DNA of 52,403 nt from Multifurca ochricompacta (lineage: Eukaryota; Basidiomycota; Agaricomycetes; Russulales; Russulaceae), in the NCBI GenBank assembly GCA_022496185.1, contig WTXG01000247.1, positions 1 to 52,403 of the forward strand, given 5' to 3'. Position numbers and translations under genes: made by a program. The notes beneath the pieces are model-generated. The model was not told the origin of the DNA. It made no database searches and saw only the letters and a list, made by a program, of their open reading frames with translations. Numbering within the stretch: position 1 is the first letter of the stretch; every line of letters starts with the position of its first letter. Positions 20,701-32,410 of this stretch are shown one piece after another.

Positions 20701-23700
20701 GTTCCTATTGGACGGACGATTCAACATACAGCGATGCGATCGGCGATTTTCTGATAGTAGTCGCCAGCAACCTCAGGCGATTCGATCACGTACTTGCCAA
20801 TGAGTTCCACAGCGGCGTCGCGAACTGCGGGCGAGCTATCAAGAAGATGGCTCTCGATCCCCCGGCGAACGTTCGCCTATCGACAATTAATTCACATGTA
20901 TGGTTTGCGAGAATGCGAGAAAGACGCACAGATGTCAGGATGGTTGGGTCGCTAGTGACAATCTGACCTAACGCTCGCAATGCCTTGGTGCGTACAAAAA
21001 CGGGTGGGGCGTCCAAAGCGAGTAGTGTCACATTAAGAATTGGTTGGTAAGAACTCCTCAGGTCCTGAACTATGCCTATCTCCTCTGCGAGTCGATCGAT
21101 CCGTGCAACCTCTTCGGGAGATCTATGAGAATATTCAATGACTACGACCTACGCTTACAAGGAAGCACGTACCCGATATCAAAGATGTCTGTGGCTACTT
21201 CTTTCCATACGTCGCGTAAAGCGGACTTGACCTTGCGTCCAAACGGAAGTAGAGAGGGTTGTTGGTCTTGAAGGGAGTCATCGCAGTAGCGAAGCGAGGT
21301 ATCACAATGCCCAAGAGCAATGGCAAGCTCTTGGCCCCAGGTGACAGCTGTGAGTTCGCGTGCACTCTGTGCCAGTTTCGAATGTTACTCAAGTAGAGCA
21401 TCATTAAAAGCCTACCTCATAAGCCTGCTCTTGTGCAGACCGCTTTGCCAAATGTGTCGCTAGATCTTGGTGGGCAGATGCCAACCTTTCTAAATGTTTG
21501 ATGCTCGCACAAGGTAAGATCTATTTTCAAGTAAGAATACAGAATGAATGCGGTGACGGAAAGCGCACTTCATCCAAGGGCTTCAAGCCAAGGAAGCCAT
21601 CCCCATCAGCACCCTGCTTCGTTTTCAACATGCTAGAACGGATTCGAGCAGCAATCACGCCTAGATGGTCCAGCGCCATTGTCTTTGCAGCATTATTGTC
21701 AGTCTGGCTTGTCGACTTCACATCGTCCAAAGACGAGACCTGGCAAGGGTGCATAGATATTAAGATCTAGGCACACGCAAACATATAGTACCCACCATAA
21801 ACTTGCATATGATACCAAGGAGAAGACTGGCAGCGGGCCACTCGGGCCAGAAGAGAACAACAAGAAGATCCGATACGAGGTTGTCGAAAATTGCTCGATA
21901 TTCAGCCTCGTTCGAATTTTTCGTTGCCTTGGCCCTGCCAGATCTCTGCGTAAGGAACAAGACGATGGTCTTTGCGGCCTTTGTCGCAGATTCAAGACCA
22001 GACATGTAAAGCTGAATTTCCTGAGGGAGAACTCATCCACTGCGTAAGTTCTGTTTAGAAGAGAGGTACCTCGTTGTCCCTTTCGTCCAGAAATGGGCCC
22101 GGAGGCTTCTCTGAAGGTGTCTCCGCAGTGCTTTCCTGTCGTCGCATGGCAAGTGCCTGTTGCCGCGCCTTGGCAAGCCGCTTTGCTTGAACTCGAACGC
22201 CATGCGCGGAAGTCTGAACGAGTTGCAGAAGCAGTGCCGAAACCGTGCGTATTGACCTCCCGTCCCGAAGTCTGGGACCAACCATAAGAAGACGTGAGCG
22301 GCGACTGCCATCATACGAACCTAAACTGCCCCGCCTTTTGCTTGGTATCAGAAAGCTTGATCAAGGAGCTAAGGATCTCCTCGATAATCCATGAACGCTG
22401 ATCTTCATGATTCGCGAATACCTGCAAGGCGACTTCAGTATAATCGAAGCGATGTCGACGGAACATAATAGAGTTACACTCCGGATGAGTGATAGGGCCT
22501 CCAGCCTCAGGCCACGCATAGCGGTTTGACCGAGGGTGTTCAATACAAAGCTCTCTTTCTTGCCTTTTATATCACTCGCCCCAGCTTCGGTGACGAAGAA
22601 TGGGCCGATTGCGATATAGACCCCCTGGATGATGATCGAGTCTGACATCGCTACAGTGTCCGCGCAGACTAGGTTGTTGATTCTCGGAAGCACAGAAGCC
22701 AGCACTTGAAACACTTCCGCAATTTGCGCCCGGTGCATTTTTTCATGCTTGGAAACGTGCTGCAGTAAGGCGCAAGTATCCAAGCTCTCGACAAAAGGGT
22801 ACACAATTCGCTCCAGCTGATTCTTAACAGCACCTAGGCAAGCCATGATGAGCTCTTCTGAGTAGACTTGCTTAGGCAAACGATCGGCGCCAAGCAATGC
22901 AATGCAACAGTCCGCAGCCAGAATGCTGTCACGCGCAACTTCAAGTGTGTGCGCAAGCAAATCGAGGTCCGTGTCGGTCACTTGGGGAGGTTCGGCAGTG
23001 CGCGCAACCGACTGCGGTTCGTCGTCTCCCAGAGGGGCCTGGGATTGTGATCCCTGATCGATTGCAGGTTTCTTCGAAACTTTGCTCTTCTTATTGGGTG
23101 AAGCAGAGGGGCGCACTTCAGGAGGCCTATCAGTTTTGAACGGGTCAAGATCCTCGCCAGCGCGTACGCTCCGTTCGAGCACCTTGAGAATACGGGAGAG
23201 CGTTGTAGTTTCAACGTCCGAAATGCTGCAGGGACCCAATGGGCGTGGAGTGTGCGTAGTCGCAGTCGAAGAACGGAGACGCTTTATGGGACGGGCGACC
23301 TGAGAAATGAGTTTTGATAGCTTGCGGATCAGATTCGGGTGCAACTGCGGCTGGGAAGGCTCTACAGTAAGAGGAGAAAAGAAGTCAGCGGGAAGAGATT
23401 GTTGGTCTGCATCGGCGGGAAGAGTGTCCTCGGCCTCAAAAATATCTTCAAGCAAGGTTATTAACTTCTCTAGGGGTGCTGTTTTCGCAAGAGTTTCAGT
23501 GAGAAAGACGTCTCTGTGGTAGGTCACGTATTACCTCGGTCGTCTCGATCTCCAGTACGCTTCGCAGAAAACCTTCCTGTCTCAGTCATGCTGAGACTCG
23601 TCTTCCTTGGGTGATGATGACGGTCTTCTTCGGGCCCAAATCCCCCAAGGTCGTCCTCTTCATCTGTTTCTGTTTTCTGCGGGGCTTCATGTGAAACAAG

Positions 23701-24914
23701 TGGCGCTTTGACTTTCGACTTCCTAGCAGAATTAGAAGGATGCTGGATCGAAGGAAACTTAGGAGCGGGAGGGAGCTCGATGTATGCTCGCATTTTGGGC
23801 TTGTGAGCGGCGACGGGTCGAGATGAAGGTGTGACTTGAGCTTGTGACGACAAAGGGGTTCCTTGGATAGAAAGGGAGCCCTGGGATGACGATGCAGGTG
23901 TTGTTGGTGGACCTGAGAGCGGCGAAGACGACGTTCTATGCAGTGTCTGCACTCGTTTGACCGACCGGGACTGGAGCAACTCTATTGACTTGCGCTTTTG
24001 CGGCGTGATAGACGGGCTTGGCGGAAATTCCAGCGGGTCAGGACTGGAATATCGTGGTATACTGAAGCTCCTGTCACGTCGCGAAGGGGAGGGCGGGTTC
24101 GTGTACTTAGCTGCCTGGGCACGCTCAAGCTCGCGACTAGACTTATTCAGAAAAGTGGTGAAAAAGGCCGCAGAATCTTGCTGAGGATATTGCTTCTTCG
24201 GAGGGACCGCACGCTCGTCAAGTGCAAAGGCAAGAGATGAGGAGGAGGAGTGTATGCCCGGGGGAGGTGGTGTTGGAGAGGAAAAGGAGGACACAGTCGA
24301 CTGGAATACGGACTGTGAAAGCGAGTTTGTTGGGTAGGATGGATAGGTATGGTAGGGTGCATATTGCATATGATGGTGATATTCTGGATAATGGCTAAAT
24401 GATATAGACGCATATAGTCATGTATCAACAAAGACATAGTCGGAATTACCTGCCTGTTAGACTGTGACCCGAGATACCTTGACGTGTCATCTGCAACGCC
24501 TGCCCAATAATCAGAACCTCCTCCTGGGTACCGCACTGCCTGTAAGCGACTCGGCTCAGTTGCATACTCCGTGTATGGGGGAGGATTTGATGAAGGATAG
24601 TGATAGCCATTCGCGTTGTAGTAATGGGGATGTTCATAAGGCGCGGATGCCCCAACAGAAAGATGAGAAAGGTGACGAGTCACTGAGGTAAGAAAGGCAC
24701 AAATAGTGAGTGATTTGGCCGAGCCTAAGGTAGAGCTCTCACCATGTGTGGTGGGGGTGGCAGACGCGAAAGGGTACACTGCTGGTAACGACTGAGGATC
24801 ATGAACAGCTTCCGGGGATGCAGCAGATGTACTAGAAACAGGATCGTGCATGGGGTACACATGCTGGCCTGCATCTGGGCTCTGCCGGCTGTACCAGCTG
24901 CTAGAATCCTGCAT
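17706..24914 (-). CDS. SCC2: Cohesin loader subunit Scc2/Mis4/NIPBL homologue
   Basis: This many-exon gene encodes roughly 1,900 residues. Scc2 with Scc4 loads cohesin onto chromatin in the nucleus. The N-terminus is a disordered Ser/Pro/Tyr-rich region (24914 to about 23600) with an acidic patch ([14 protein letters not shown]). The HEAT-repeat body carries family hallmarks: [20 protein letters not shown] near 22400, [13 protein letters not shown] near 20960, [15 protein letters not shown] near 20650, [17 protein letters not shown] near 20530 and [13 protein letters not shown] near 19260. The acidic end (EDDFA) stops at 17706. Introns are about 30-65 nt plus a longer one (about 130 nt) near 24320-24449. 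The reading frame appears intact across all junctions checked. An upstream in-frame-looking ATG at 24997 would need an extra intron, so 24914 is the safer start. Confidence 0.9.
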
Positions 24915-26095
24915 CTTGCACTGATCGTTGAAGTCGACGGCAAGGAGGCAGGCGCGCCTTGAGAACGCGGGTTCGGAGAATACGAGCGCTTAATCATGTG
25001 TCACAAAAGCAAATCTGTCCGTGTGCGTGACCGGACCACTGATTCCTGATCACTGATCACTAATAATAATTAATATAATTAATATATTTTAAATATTTGT
25101 CTGGTGTCTGGGTTTGGGTTTGGCGTGGCGTGGAAACAGCGCGACGCCTACACAACCTGACTGCTCGCAAGGCCATGTTTGTGGTGCATGTGGTGTATAT
25201 TATTGGGTTTTATTTGAGGGTGGTGGAGATCAAGTACCGAGAGCACATTGCTCTTGCGAACGCAAATAACACTCGCCACACACCCCCAGACATTACTTTA
25301 AGGGCCGTTATGATTGATGTTTCGATTATCAATGCGCTCTCCCACCTCCATCTTCCCCATCCCCCGCTCAATTCGAGGTATTACCTACTATAGACTTTCG
25401 GCATGTCCGTGTTTCATAGTATATCCAGAAAGAACAGTTTGAACCATCTAAGAATTGTTAATTCCAAATCTCGAGGAGCTGTCATAGGGTTGCATGTTAA
25501 ATTATTCATAATTGGGCATTCGCATAATAGAGAAAAAGACTATTAGCAAAAAAAGAACGACATCGGAATTATTACAGATGAACGGTATCGCAAACCGAAT
25601 ACCTCAAGGACGAGAAGACAATTCTGCGTCATTTGGATTTAGTATGGGTGAGAAACACGGGACACGGGTAACCAAGCGCAAGTGCAGTAGTTTCCGGCTC
25701 GACTTGACGCTACCCAAATCGGAACTTGCGCTACAAACCTTACCCACGTCCATCCTCTCCACCACGAAACACAACCATCTTGGTCTAAAGAATCTCAAGG
25801 TAAGCCGTTTTTATGCTCTTGTCGTCTGTATTTGCGTTTTCAGGCAAGATGTGGGGCTTATTGAGCCTACTGAGACGGTTTCGAGGGTGGATGGAATGGG
25901 TGGGGTGCGGATGGTGGCAGAAGGACTGGATGGACTTACTTCGCCCAAGTGTCAATCATCGAGCCAACGATATCCGTTCATTGATTCACTTTGAGTGACT
26001 CTGGCCTGTTTAATGCCAGACTAGACAACAGAGTCTCCATTATCCCTTGTCAGTAGCGGCTCTAACCTTTATATTCGAACTTTCAGACAGTCAAA
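24915..26095. promoter_or_regulatory. Divergent intergenic region between SCC2 and the uL23 gene
   Basis: This stretch of about 1.2 kb probably holds both promoters. It has an AT-rich stretch (25056-25095, TAATATAATTAATATATTTTAAAT) close to SCC2 and a pyrimidine-rich leader before the ribosomal protein ATG. ORFs of up to 160 codons here lack family features and I do not call them genes. No repeat was recognised. Confidence 0.5.
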
Positions 26096-26820
26096 ATGGC
26101 CACCACAAAGAGCGCGAAGGGCAAGGCTGCTGCCGCAAAAAGTAAAAGCTACCTTTTCATTCATTCGTATTCCGTAGTGAAGGCAAATATTAAATGTGGG
26201 TGAAACAGCTACGAAGCCAGAGGCCAAGGCCAAGACGGCAAAGAAAGCTGCGCTTCAAGGTGTGCACTCACACTCTTCGCGCAAGAAGCGTACGAGTGTG
26301 TCGTTCCACCGACCAAAGACTCTGCGTCTGTCGCGGGACCCCAAGTATCAGCGCAAGAGTATACCGCATGCGCCGCGTATGGATCAACACCGCACTATCG
26401 TTTCGTACGTATTTCTTGCACGCTCCCTCCCTTGAACTAGCTAGCACGCTGAGCACTACGCACGGTTTCCAGGCCACTGAACACTGAATCTGCAATGAAG
26501 AAAATCGAGGAACACAATACGCTCGTGTTCCTCGTCGATATTAAGGCAAACAAACGCCAGATCAAAGATGCAGTGAAAAAGTTGTGGGATGTGCAAGCGG
26601 CCAAAGTAAACACGTTGATTCGGTGAGTGCATTAAATATTGAATCATGCCGAAGCAATAACACTATTGAACAGACCCGATGGAAAAAAGAAGGCGTACGT
26701 GCGGTTGACGTCGGACCACGACGCGCTTGACGTCGCTAACAAGGTGCGTACTGGGGAGGTTGTGTCCACTAACTCAAGCTCTAATTTCTGTGGTGTGCTG
26801 CGCAGATTGGGTTTATCTAA
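26096..26820 (+). CDS. RPL25: 60S ribosomal protein uL23 (L23a/L25)
   Basis: Five exons (26096-26141, 26209-26404, 26473-26622, 26674-26743, 26806-26820) join to 158 residues, the normal length. The basic Ala/Lys-rich N-terminus is followed by [19 protein letters not shown] (about residues 52-70) and the signature [20 protein letters not shown] (about 87-106). The protein ends DVANKIGFI. The protein sits at the peptide exit tunnel of the large subunit and forms the docking site for SRP and nascent-chain factors. The last exon codes for only four residues plus stop, a common fungal arrangement for this gene. Confidence 0.96.
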
Positions 26821-27562
26821 CTTGTAAGAACTTGGCGTTGTTCGATCGGTGTTTGGTGTCATTTCAGTTCAATTCCATATACTGCAAGTCAAGAAAAAAT
26901 AAAAATAAAAACTGTACAGAGCACGCGCGACATCATGATGGGTATGTGCTGTGCTGTGTACATCTTGCGTCGAGAGAGTGAACGAGTGAAGATCGAGACG
27001 GGTGAGACGGTGATGAACGGAGTATGAAATTGAATGACCTCATGAATCGATCTTGCCTTGCTTTGCCAAAGCCAAAATTACAGCCACGGCATGGCGCACA
27101 GCACAGAACACTATATACTATATATACCATGTGGCGTACAGCGTACGACTTGAGTCATGATTTTCATCATCATAATACTATAATACTAATACTATACTTT
27201 TGCCGTGCTGGTCGTATGGGAAGCAAGAGCAAGAGCAAGGATGAAAAAATAGCCGAGTAAATTTCAATTAAGAATTAAGGGATTGATTGATGGGAAAAAT
27301 AGAACGGGTAAAACTGGGAAACTGGAACTGCAACAACTGGAGACGGGTGCCGCGGGTCGCGATACGCATACATTCATCCCCCCATCCGCCCTTTTCCCAC
27401 TTTCCTCCTTCGTCCGAGTCGTCTCTATCGTTTCCCTGCTGCTCGACCAGAGTTTTTCGCTTTCCTTCCTTTTCCCCTTTCCTGCACTCTTCGTGCCTCC
27501 ACACTCCTTTGAATACATCCCCCATTCGACCGTCTTCCATCCCTGCCCCCCCCCTCAATAAT
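26821..27562. other. Intergenic region between uL23 and the mucin gene
   Basis: It contains the uL23 3' UTR, with an A-rich stretch near 26893-26911. A promoter region for the next gene follows, with long pyrimidine tracts at 27385-27560, a frequent feature just upstream of fungal start codons. No gene is recognised. Confidence 0.5.
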
Positions 27563-30558
27563 ATGTCTCTTAAACACAAAATTTCCTTCATCGTTGTTTT
27601 CTTTTTCGTCTTGGTCCTTTCTGTTGATGCTGTTCACGGCCACCCCCCCGCTCACATTCGTCGCTCTCTCGCTTTCAAGAAAAAGGCTCATCGCCAGCTC
27701 GGCCTCGACATCCCTGGCGCCTTAGGTTCCGCGCTTGGCGATGTTGGTAACATTTTGAACCCAGGCGGGAGCAGCACCTCAGGTCAGTATATCGTCCGTC
27801 CCATTCTTTCCCTGTCTTTTCTAATTGTACGTATCATCTCCTTTAACAGATCCCGGTGGCACTTCAAGCTCAAGTTCATCGAACACGCCATCTCCCACTG
27901 ACCCTTCCTCCACCCCTCTAACGACTACTGACCCCGCAACGACTAGCTCTCCCACGACGACGACCCCTTCATCATCTAATTCGTTGCCTACGAGTATCCC
28001 TTCAGTGACGAGTGACTCATCCTCTCCGTCACCATCCCCTTCCGACACGCCCACTTCCTCCTCGCCCTCATCTTCGAGTCTCGCGTGTCCCTTAGGATTG
28101 GACCTCCTGGGCAATTGCGTATTACCTACCCCGTTGCCGTCGTCCTCTTCGCCCGTTAGTAGTCCGTCTGTTGCTTCTACGACAACTCCTGCCTCACCTC
28201 CACCTACACCGTCGCCATCCGATACTCCCTCTTCATCATTGCCGGACACATCTTCGGCAACTGTTCCTTCGTCGGTGAACTGTCCGCTTGGTTTGGGCCT
28301 TAATGGTAACTGTGTGATCCCAACAATTCCGGCTGCCTCGTCGAGCGCCCCATCTTCGTCCACACCGCCGCCAACACCGACGTCTACGCCCCAGACAACA
28401 GTTCCTTCGTCAGCGAATTGTCCGCTTGGTTTGGGTCTTGATGGTAACTGTGTGATCCCAACAGTTCCGGCCACCTCGTCGGGTGCCCCATCTTCGTCCA
28501 CACCGCCGCCAACACCGACGTCTACGTCCCAGACAACAGTTCCTTCGTCGGCGAATTGTCCGCTTGGTTTGGGTCTTGATGGTAACTGCGTGATCCCAAC
28601 AATTCCAGCTACCTCGTCGAGTGCACCATCTTCGTCCGCACCGTCGCCAACACCGACGTCTACGCCCCAGACAACAGTTCCTTCGTCGGTGAATTGTCCG
28701 CTTGGTTTGGGTCTTGATGGTAACTGTGTGATCCCAACAATTCCGGCCACCTCGTCGAGTGCCCCATCTTTGTCCACACCGACGTCTGCGCCTCAGACAA
28801 CATCAGAGTCTCCACCTAATACCTCTGACTCCGACTCCGATCACCATTCGAAATCGTCCACAACTGCTCCATCTTCCTCACCAGTTGATCCCTGTGGGCC
28901 CCTCGGCCAGCTCCTCGGTCTCTGCACATCCACCTCATCCTCTCCTCCTAGCTCCTCAGCCCCGCCCGCGCCAACGTCCCAATCACCGACGACCCCAACA
29001 ACGACGGCATCGCAGCCTATAGACCCTTGTGGCATCCTTGGCATTTCTCTTGGTCTCTGTCCATCTCCCTCGTCGAGCCAATCCTCGAGCGCCGTCGGTA
29101 CCTCGCAGAGCAGTGGGTTACCCATCAGTATCCCGATTACTGAAAGTGGTACCACCTCGCTCACGAGCACCGAGAGTCAGAGCAATGGTGGCACCACTAC
29201 TTTCGCAAGTAGCCCGATTACTACTCCTTCGAGTAGCTTTGCTAGTGATTCCACGATTGTGACAGGAAGCGTGCCTATTTCGGGAACGTCCAGTGTGATC
29301 AATTCTGGTTCCCTTTCTGCGTGAGTTCTCATGAACAATTTCTTTCTTTGATTCTATTTCTAATTTCGGAGACAGCACATCTTCCCCTCCCGTGATATCA
29401 TTTCCTTCGGGAACAACGAGCTTTGGTTCTCAGACAACTAGCCTTACCTCAACAGTGACAGTGTCCTCTGGCTCGTCCTCTCTGACGTTCACGCCGCCAC
29501 CGCAGACGCAATTGTCTTACATCACGCAGACTTCGCTGTTGGGCGCGTCTGTGCCAACGTCGTCTGTTTCGCTGACACAAAGCGATCCTGATGCCCCGAC
29601 CACGACGCTGACTGTCCTCACACCTTCTAACGCCCCGTCTGTCTCAGTGTCACCGGCCCCCCTTCCGTCAAACCTCCCTGCAAGAGTATATCCTCCAACT
29701 CAAGTGGATTACAATACTTTGTCTGGGTATACCCTTGTCAGCATACTCTTTGATCAGTTCCTTCCTTGGGAGTTCGTTGCACAAAGTACGCAATCTCAAG
29801 GGCAGCTCTTCCTCTGGCTTCCGACTATCATTCAGTCAGCGCTCGACCTAAATGGGGACCAGGTCAAGACGTTCGCACTGCAGGTTTACGTACCGGCTTC
29901 CTATACAGGTCCCCAGGATGTCAGTCAGCTCCTTACCACGTATCTCTTGTACATCCCGTCAGATGAGGTTCCTGTTTTGGCAAATCAAATCAAGGTGGTA
30001 TCGTCGCCTTTCTACACAAGCCTGGGAGAACCATACAAGAGCCTCGCGGCGCACGTCAACCCTGCATTTGCGGTCAATTCTGTACAGGATCCCAACGCGG
30101 TACCTGGTACCTCTAGCAGTGTTTCTGGCTCCCACGGGAACAGATCCCGAACGGACGCGATCATTGGTATCGTCAGCGCCCTTGGTGGCCTTGCCGTTGG
30201 CATCCTTGGTGTCCTCATTTTCCGCAGTGTCAAACGCAGCCGCGATTTGCGTCACCAACGGTTGTCTGACCCTAATCTACCAAACAACCCGTACCCGGAC
30301 CGCACTGGCCGTGATTTTGACCAAGATAGTGTCGGTGGGCAGCGCAGGCGGAGTTTCTACTTCGCGGAGGATAGCTTGCGCGGGCAGCAGTCAGCGGTGC
30401 CAGCCGCGCAAGGGCAGGCACAGTACGTCACGCAGCCAGGACAGCAAACTGAATACAGTTACCGCAGCAGCCCTGAGAACATGCGCGAACGTAGAGCACC
30501 TGTCGTACCTGGTGCCATTTCTGCACCAATTTTGACGCAAAGCAGTCTAAATTGGTGA
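27563..30558 (+). CDS. Single-pass signalling-mucin-like membrane protein (probably Msb2-like)
   Basis: Exons 27563-27782, 27850-29320 and 29376-30558 give 957 residues. Order: hydrophobic signal peptide (1 to about 26), basic stretch with RR/KKK sites (possible Kex2 processing), about 600 residues of Ser/Thr/Pro-rich mucin sequence, a folded ectodomain at about 667-795 (VSILFDQFLPWEFVAQS, QLFLWLPTIIQSAL, YIPSDEVPVLANQI), one transmembrane helix (about 825-846, AIIGIVSALGGLAVGILGVL) and a basic cytoplasmic tail of about 110 residues. The folded domain with its LPxxI pattern next to a mucin stalk and one membrane helix resembles Msb2/Hkr1 sensors of the HOG and filamentation MAPK pathways. That identity is inference. 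Four 46-residue tandem repeats with CPLGLGLDGNCVIPT lie in the stalk. Confidence 0.82.
28281..28785 (+). repeat. Tandem 138-bp coding repeat (four units) in the mucin stalk
   Basis: Units begin with TGTCCGCTTGGTTTGGG at 28281, 28419, 28557 and 28695, exactly 138 bp (46 codons) apart; the last is shortened. A diverged unit (CPLGLDLLGNCVLPT) starts near 28086, and two looser Cys motifs (DPCGPLGQLLGLC, DPCGILGISLGLC) follow near 28890 and 29025. High nucleotide identity suggests recent expansion by slippage or unequal exchange. Confidence 0.93.
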
Positions 30559-32346
30559 GCTGGCGACTGTGGGAATGCTATCGCGGGTTGGAGTGCTTTC
30601 GCAGGATCACGAACGGACACGACCGCTACAGGACCACTTGAGCGGAAGAAGATGGTCAGGGTAACACACTCATCCTCTCGCCAAAAGATACCCAGTCTGA
30701 GCAATATTCTCTTTTTCACTTGCTTGCATCTTTCTCCCTTTTTTTTTTTGGGTGCATTGCTGATGTGACGCTTTACCCTACACATATTTATCGACCTCTT
30801 TTCATCCTGCAGTTTTCTTCCTTCCTCACGCTCTCGGAATTGAGTCGTTTTCATTTAGAGTTTCCGTCGTACCGCCGGACGCGTGCGCTTCTCGGGTCTG
30901 ATGATGTTTTATTCATATTATTCAGCCTTTACTGCGCTGTTCTATTCTGAAAATTCTTGTACACGGAATGAATGGAACGGGGACTTTCTGGGTGCGTGAC
31001 AGGTGTTGCTGCTGCGACTGTTTACTTGTTCGAGGTTAGTGGCTTAGTGGCTTATATCTTTATACATACGCACGTGTATACCTGTACACTGCGTCGTCTT
31101 TATATATATACAATGAAATGGGAGTTATATGGATTAAATAAAAAAGAGAAGTTGAAGGTTATAAGCCTATGAGGACGAGTATGGGTGGAGTGAAGTGAAA
31201 TGTCGACGGATTGCAAACCATGTCTGTGTCTATCGTCTGCGTTGGGCTGAAACGCACATTTCATTTATTTCATGTGCTCTCAGGGCCACGGCCACTATGT
31301 TTCCCTCGTTAAGCCCATTTGTACCTGAGGGTATGTAATACTGTGGTACTGCTACCGAATAAGGCCAAGTGAGGAACTCCGGCGTTTGCGTGCGCCTTGC
31401 GCAAATACTACACTCCGGCCTGTTTTGAAAAGGATAAGAGAGGAGATGAAATGATAGTTAGATGCTAGCACTAGGACTAGGCACTAGTACTACCACTTGC
31501 ACTAGTTCATTAGATCCCGATAAATTCGCACCCGTGACGTGATGGGGTGGTTACCTATTTCCCTGGCCGGCGGCATCGTGACCCAACTCCTTTTCATGTA
31601 ACACAGCCAGGAACACAGCCAGCAAGTCTGTGAGTAACCAGTAAGTGAACATACTTGAAACGCCATACACCCATACAGTGTAATAGAATTGACCCTAAGC
31701 CGTAATTTATGTTTTGTCACATCACATCTAGACTTGATGGCCGGCCACGCTGCCGTGGTTGCGTGAGGGAGAAAGAACGACGGTGAAAATAGTAGGACCC
31801 GAGAAACCGGATGCCGTACTCCCGAGAACAGGCACATGTACGAGATTACGAGATGTTTCGGATGGTCCATGGAAAGAGATAATAATCCCGGTTCTCCATC
31901 ACCTTTGTTTATAAAAGGTAAGGGCGTAGCGCCAGGGATTTATCCCTAGCATAATGATTGACTTAAAAGGCAGGCCTTCATGCGATAACTCGTTATCATG
32001 GTCATAGGTAGAGTCCTACCTGTTGAATTAATGGAAAAAGAAAAAAACAGATAGGTGGACAGAGAAATTAAGATAGAGAGACAAGATGACAAGACTGACG
32101 ACGGGCGGGGTACATTGAAACCATTGAAACCCATCATCATCTGGTAATATCGCTCGTAAGCGCTACGCTACGGTAAATGCTATACTCCGGTCAACGCTCC
32201 TGTTCCCGTTCCAATTCCAGGGATCAGCGAATTGAGGGGTAGGTCGTGGTCGTGACATGACTGACATACGTGACCTGAGTACTCAATCTTTCAGGTTCGC
32301 TGGTCTGGATCTCCTTATGTGTCACAGTATCGCCCTGCGACTCATT
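30559..32346. other. Long intergenic region without a recognisable gene
   Basis: This 1.8-kb stretch holds the mucin 3' UTR (T-rich near 30740) and probably the upstream region of the oxygenase gene. Short AT repeats (TATATATATAC near 31110) and an A/G-rich run (32034-32046) occur. ORFs up to 122 codons have no family features. No transposon ends were seen. Confidence 0.5.
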
Positions 32347-32354
32347 GTATAAAT
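32347..32354 (+). promoter_or_regulatory. TATA box of the Ppo oxygenase gene
   Basis: GTATAAAT lies 57 bp upstream of the chosen ATG (32411). The upstream in-frame ATG at 32345 overlaps this box, which argues for translation starting at MSLRGV. Confidence 0.55.
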
Positions 32355-32410
32355 ATCTATCACCTCTCCCCCCGTCTTTTATCATCTACATACCTCTTAG
32401 ATACCTCGTA

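Noticed and set aside
25512..25994. 160-codon ORF upstream of the uL23 gene
   Set aside because: There is no domain, signal or repeat, composition is not gene-like, and it lies in the divergent promoter region.
27821..28777. 318-codon minus-strand ORF opposite the mucin gene
   Set aside because: It is a mirror of the repetitive Ser/Thr/Pro coding sequence on the plus strand (Asp/Glu/Gly/Val-rich shadow). The plus strand has signal peptide, introns and membrane helix.
31502..31870. 122-codon minus-strand ORF in the intergenic region
   Set aside because: There is no recognisable features, conserved motif or splice pattern.
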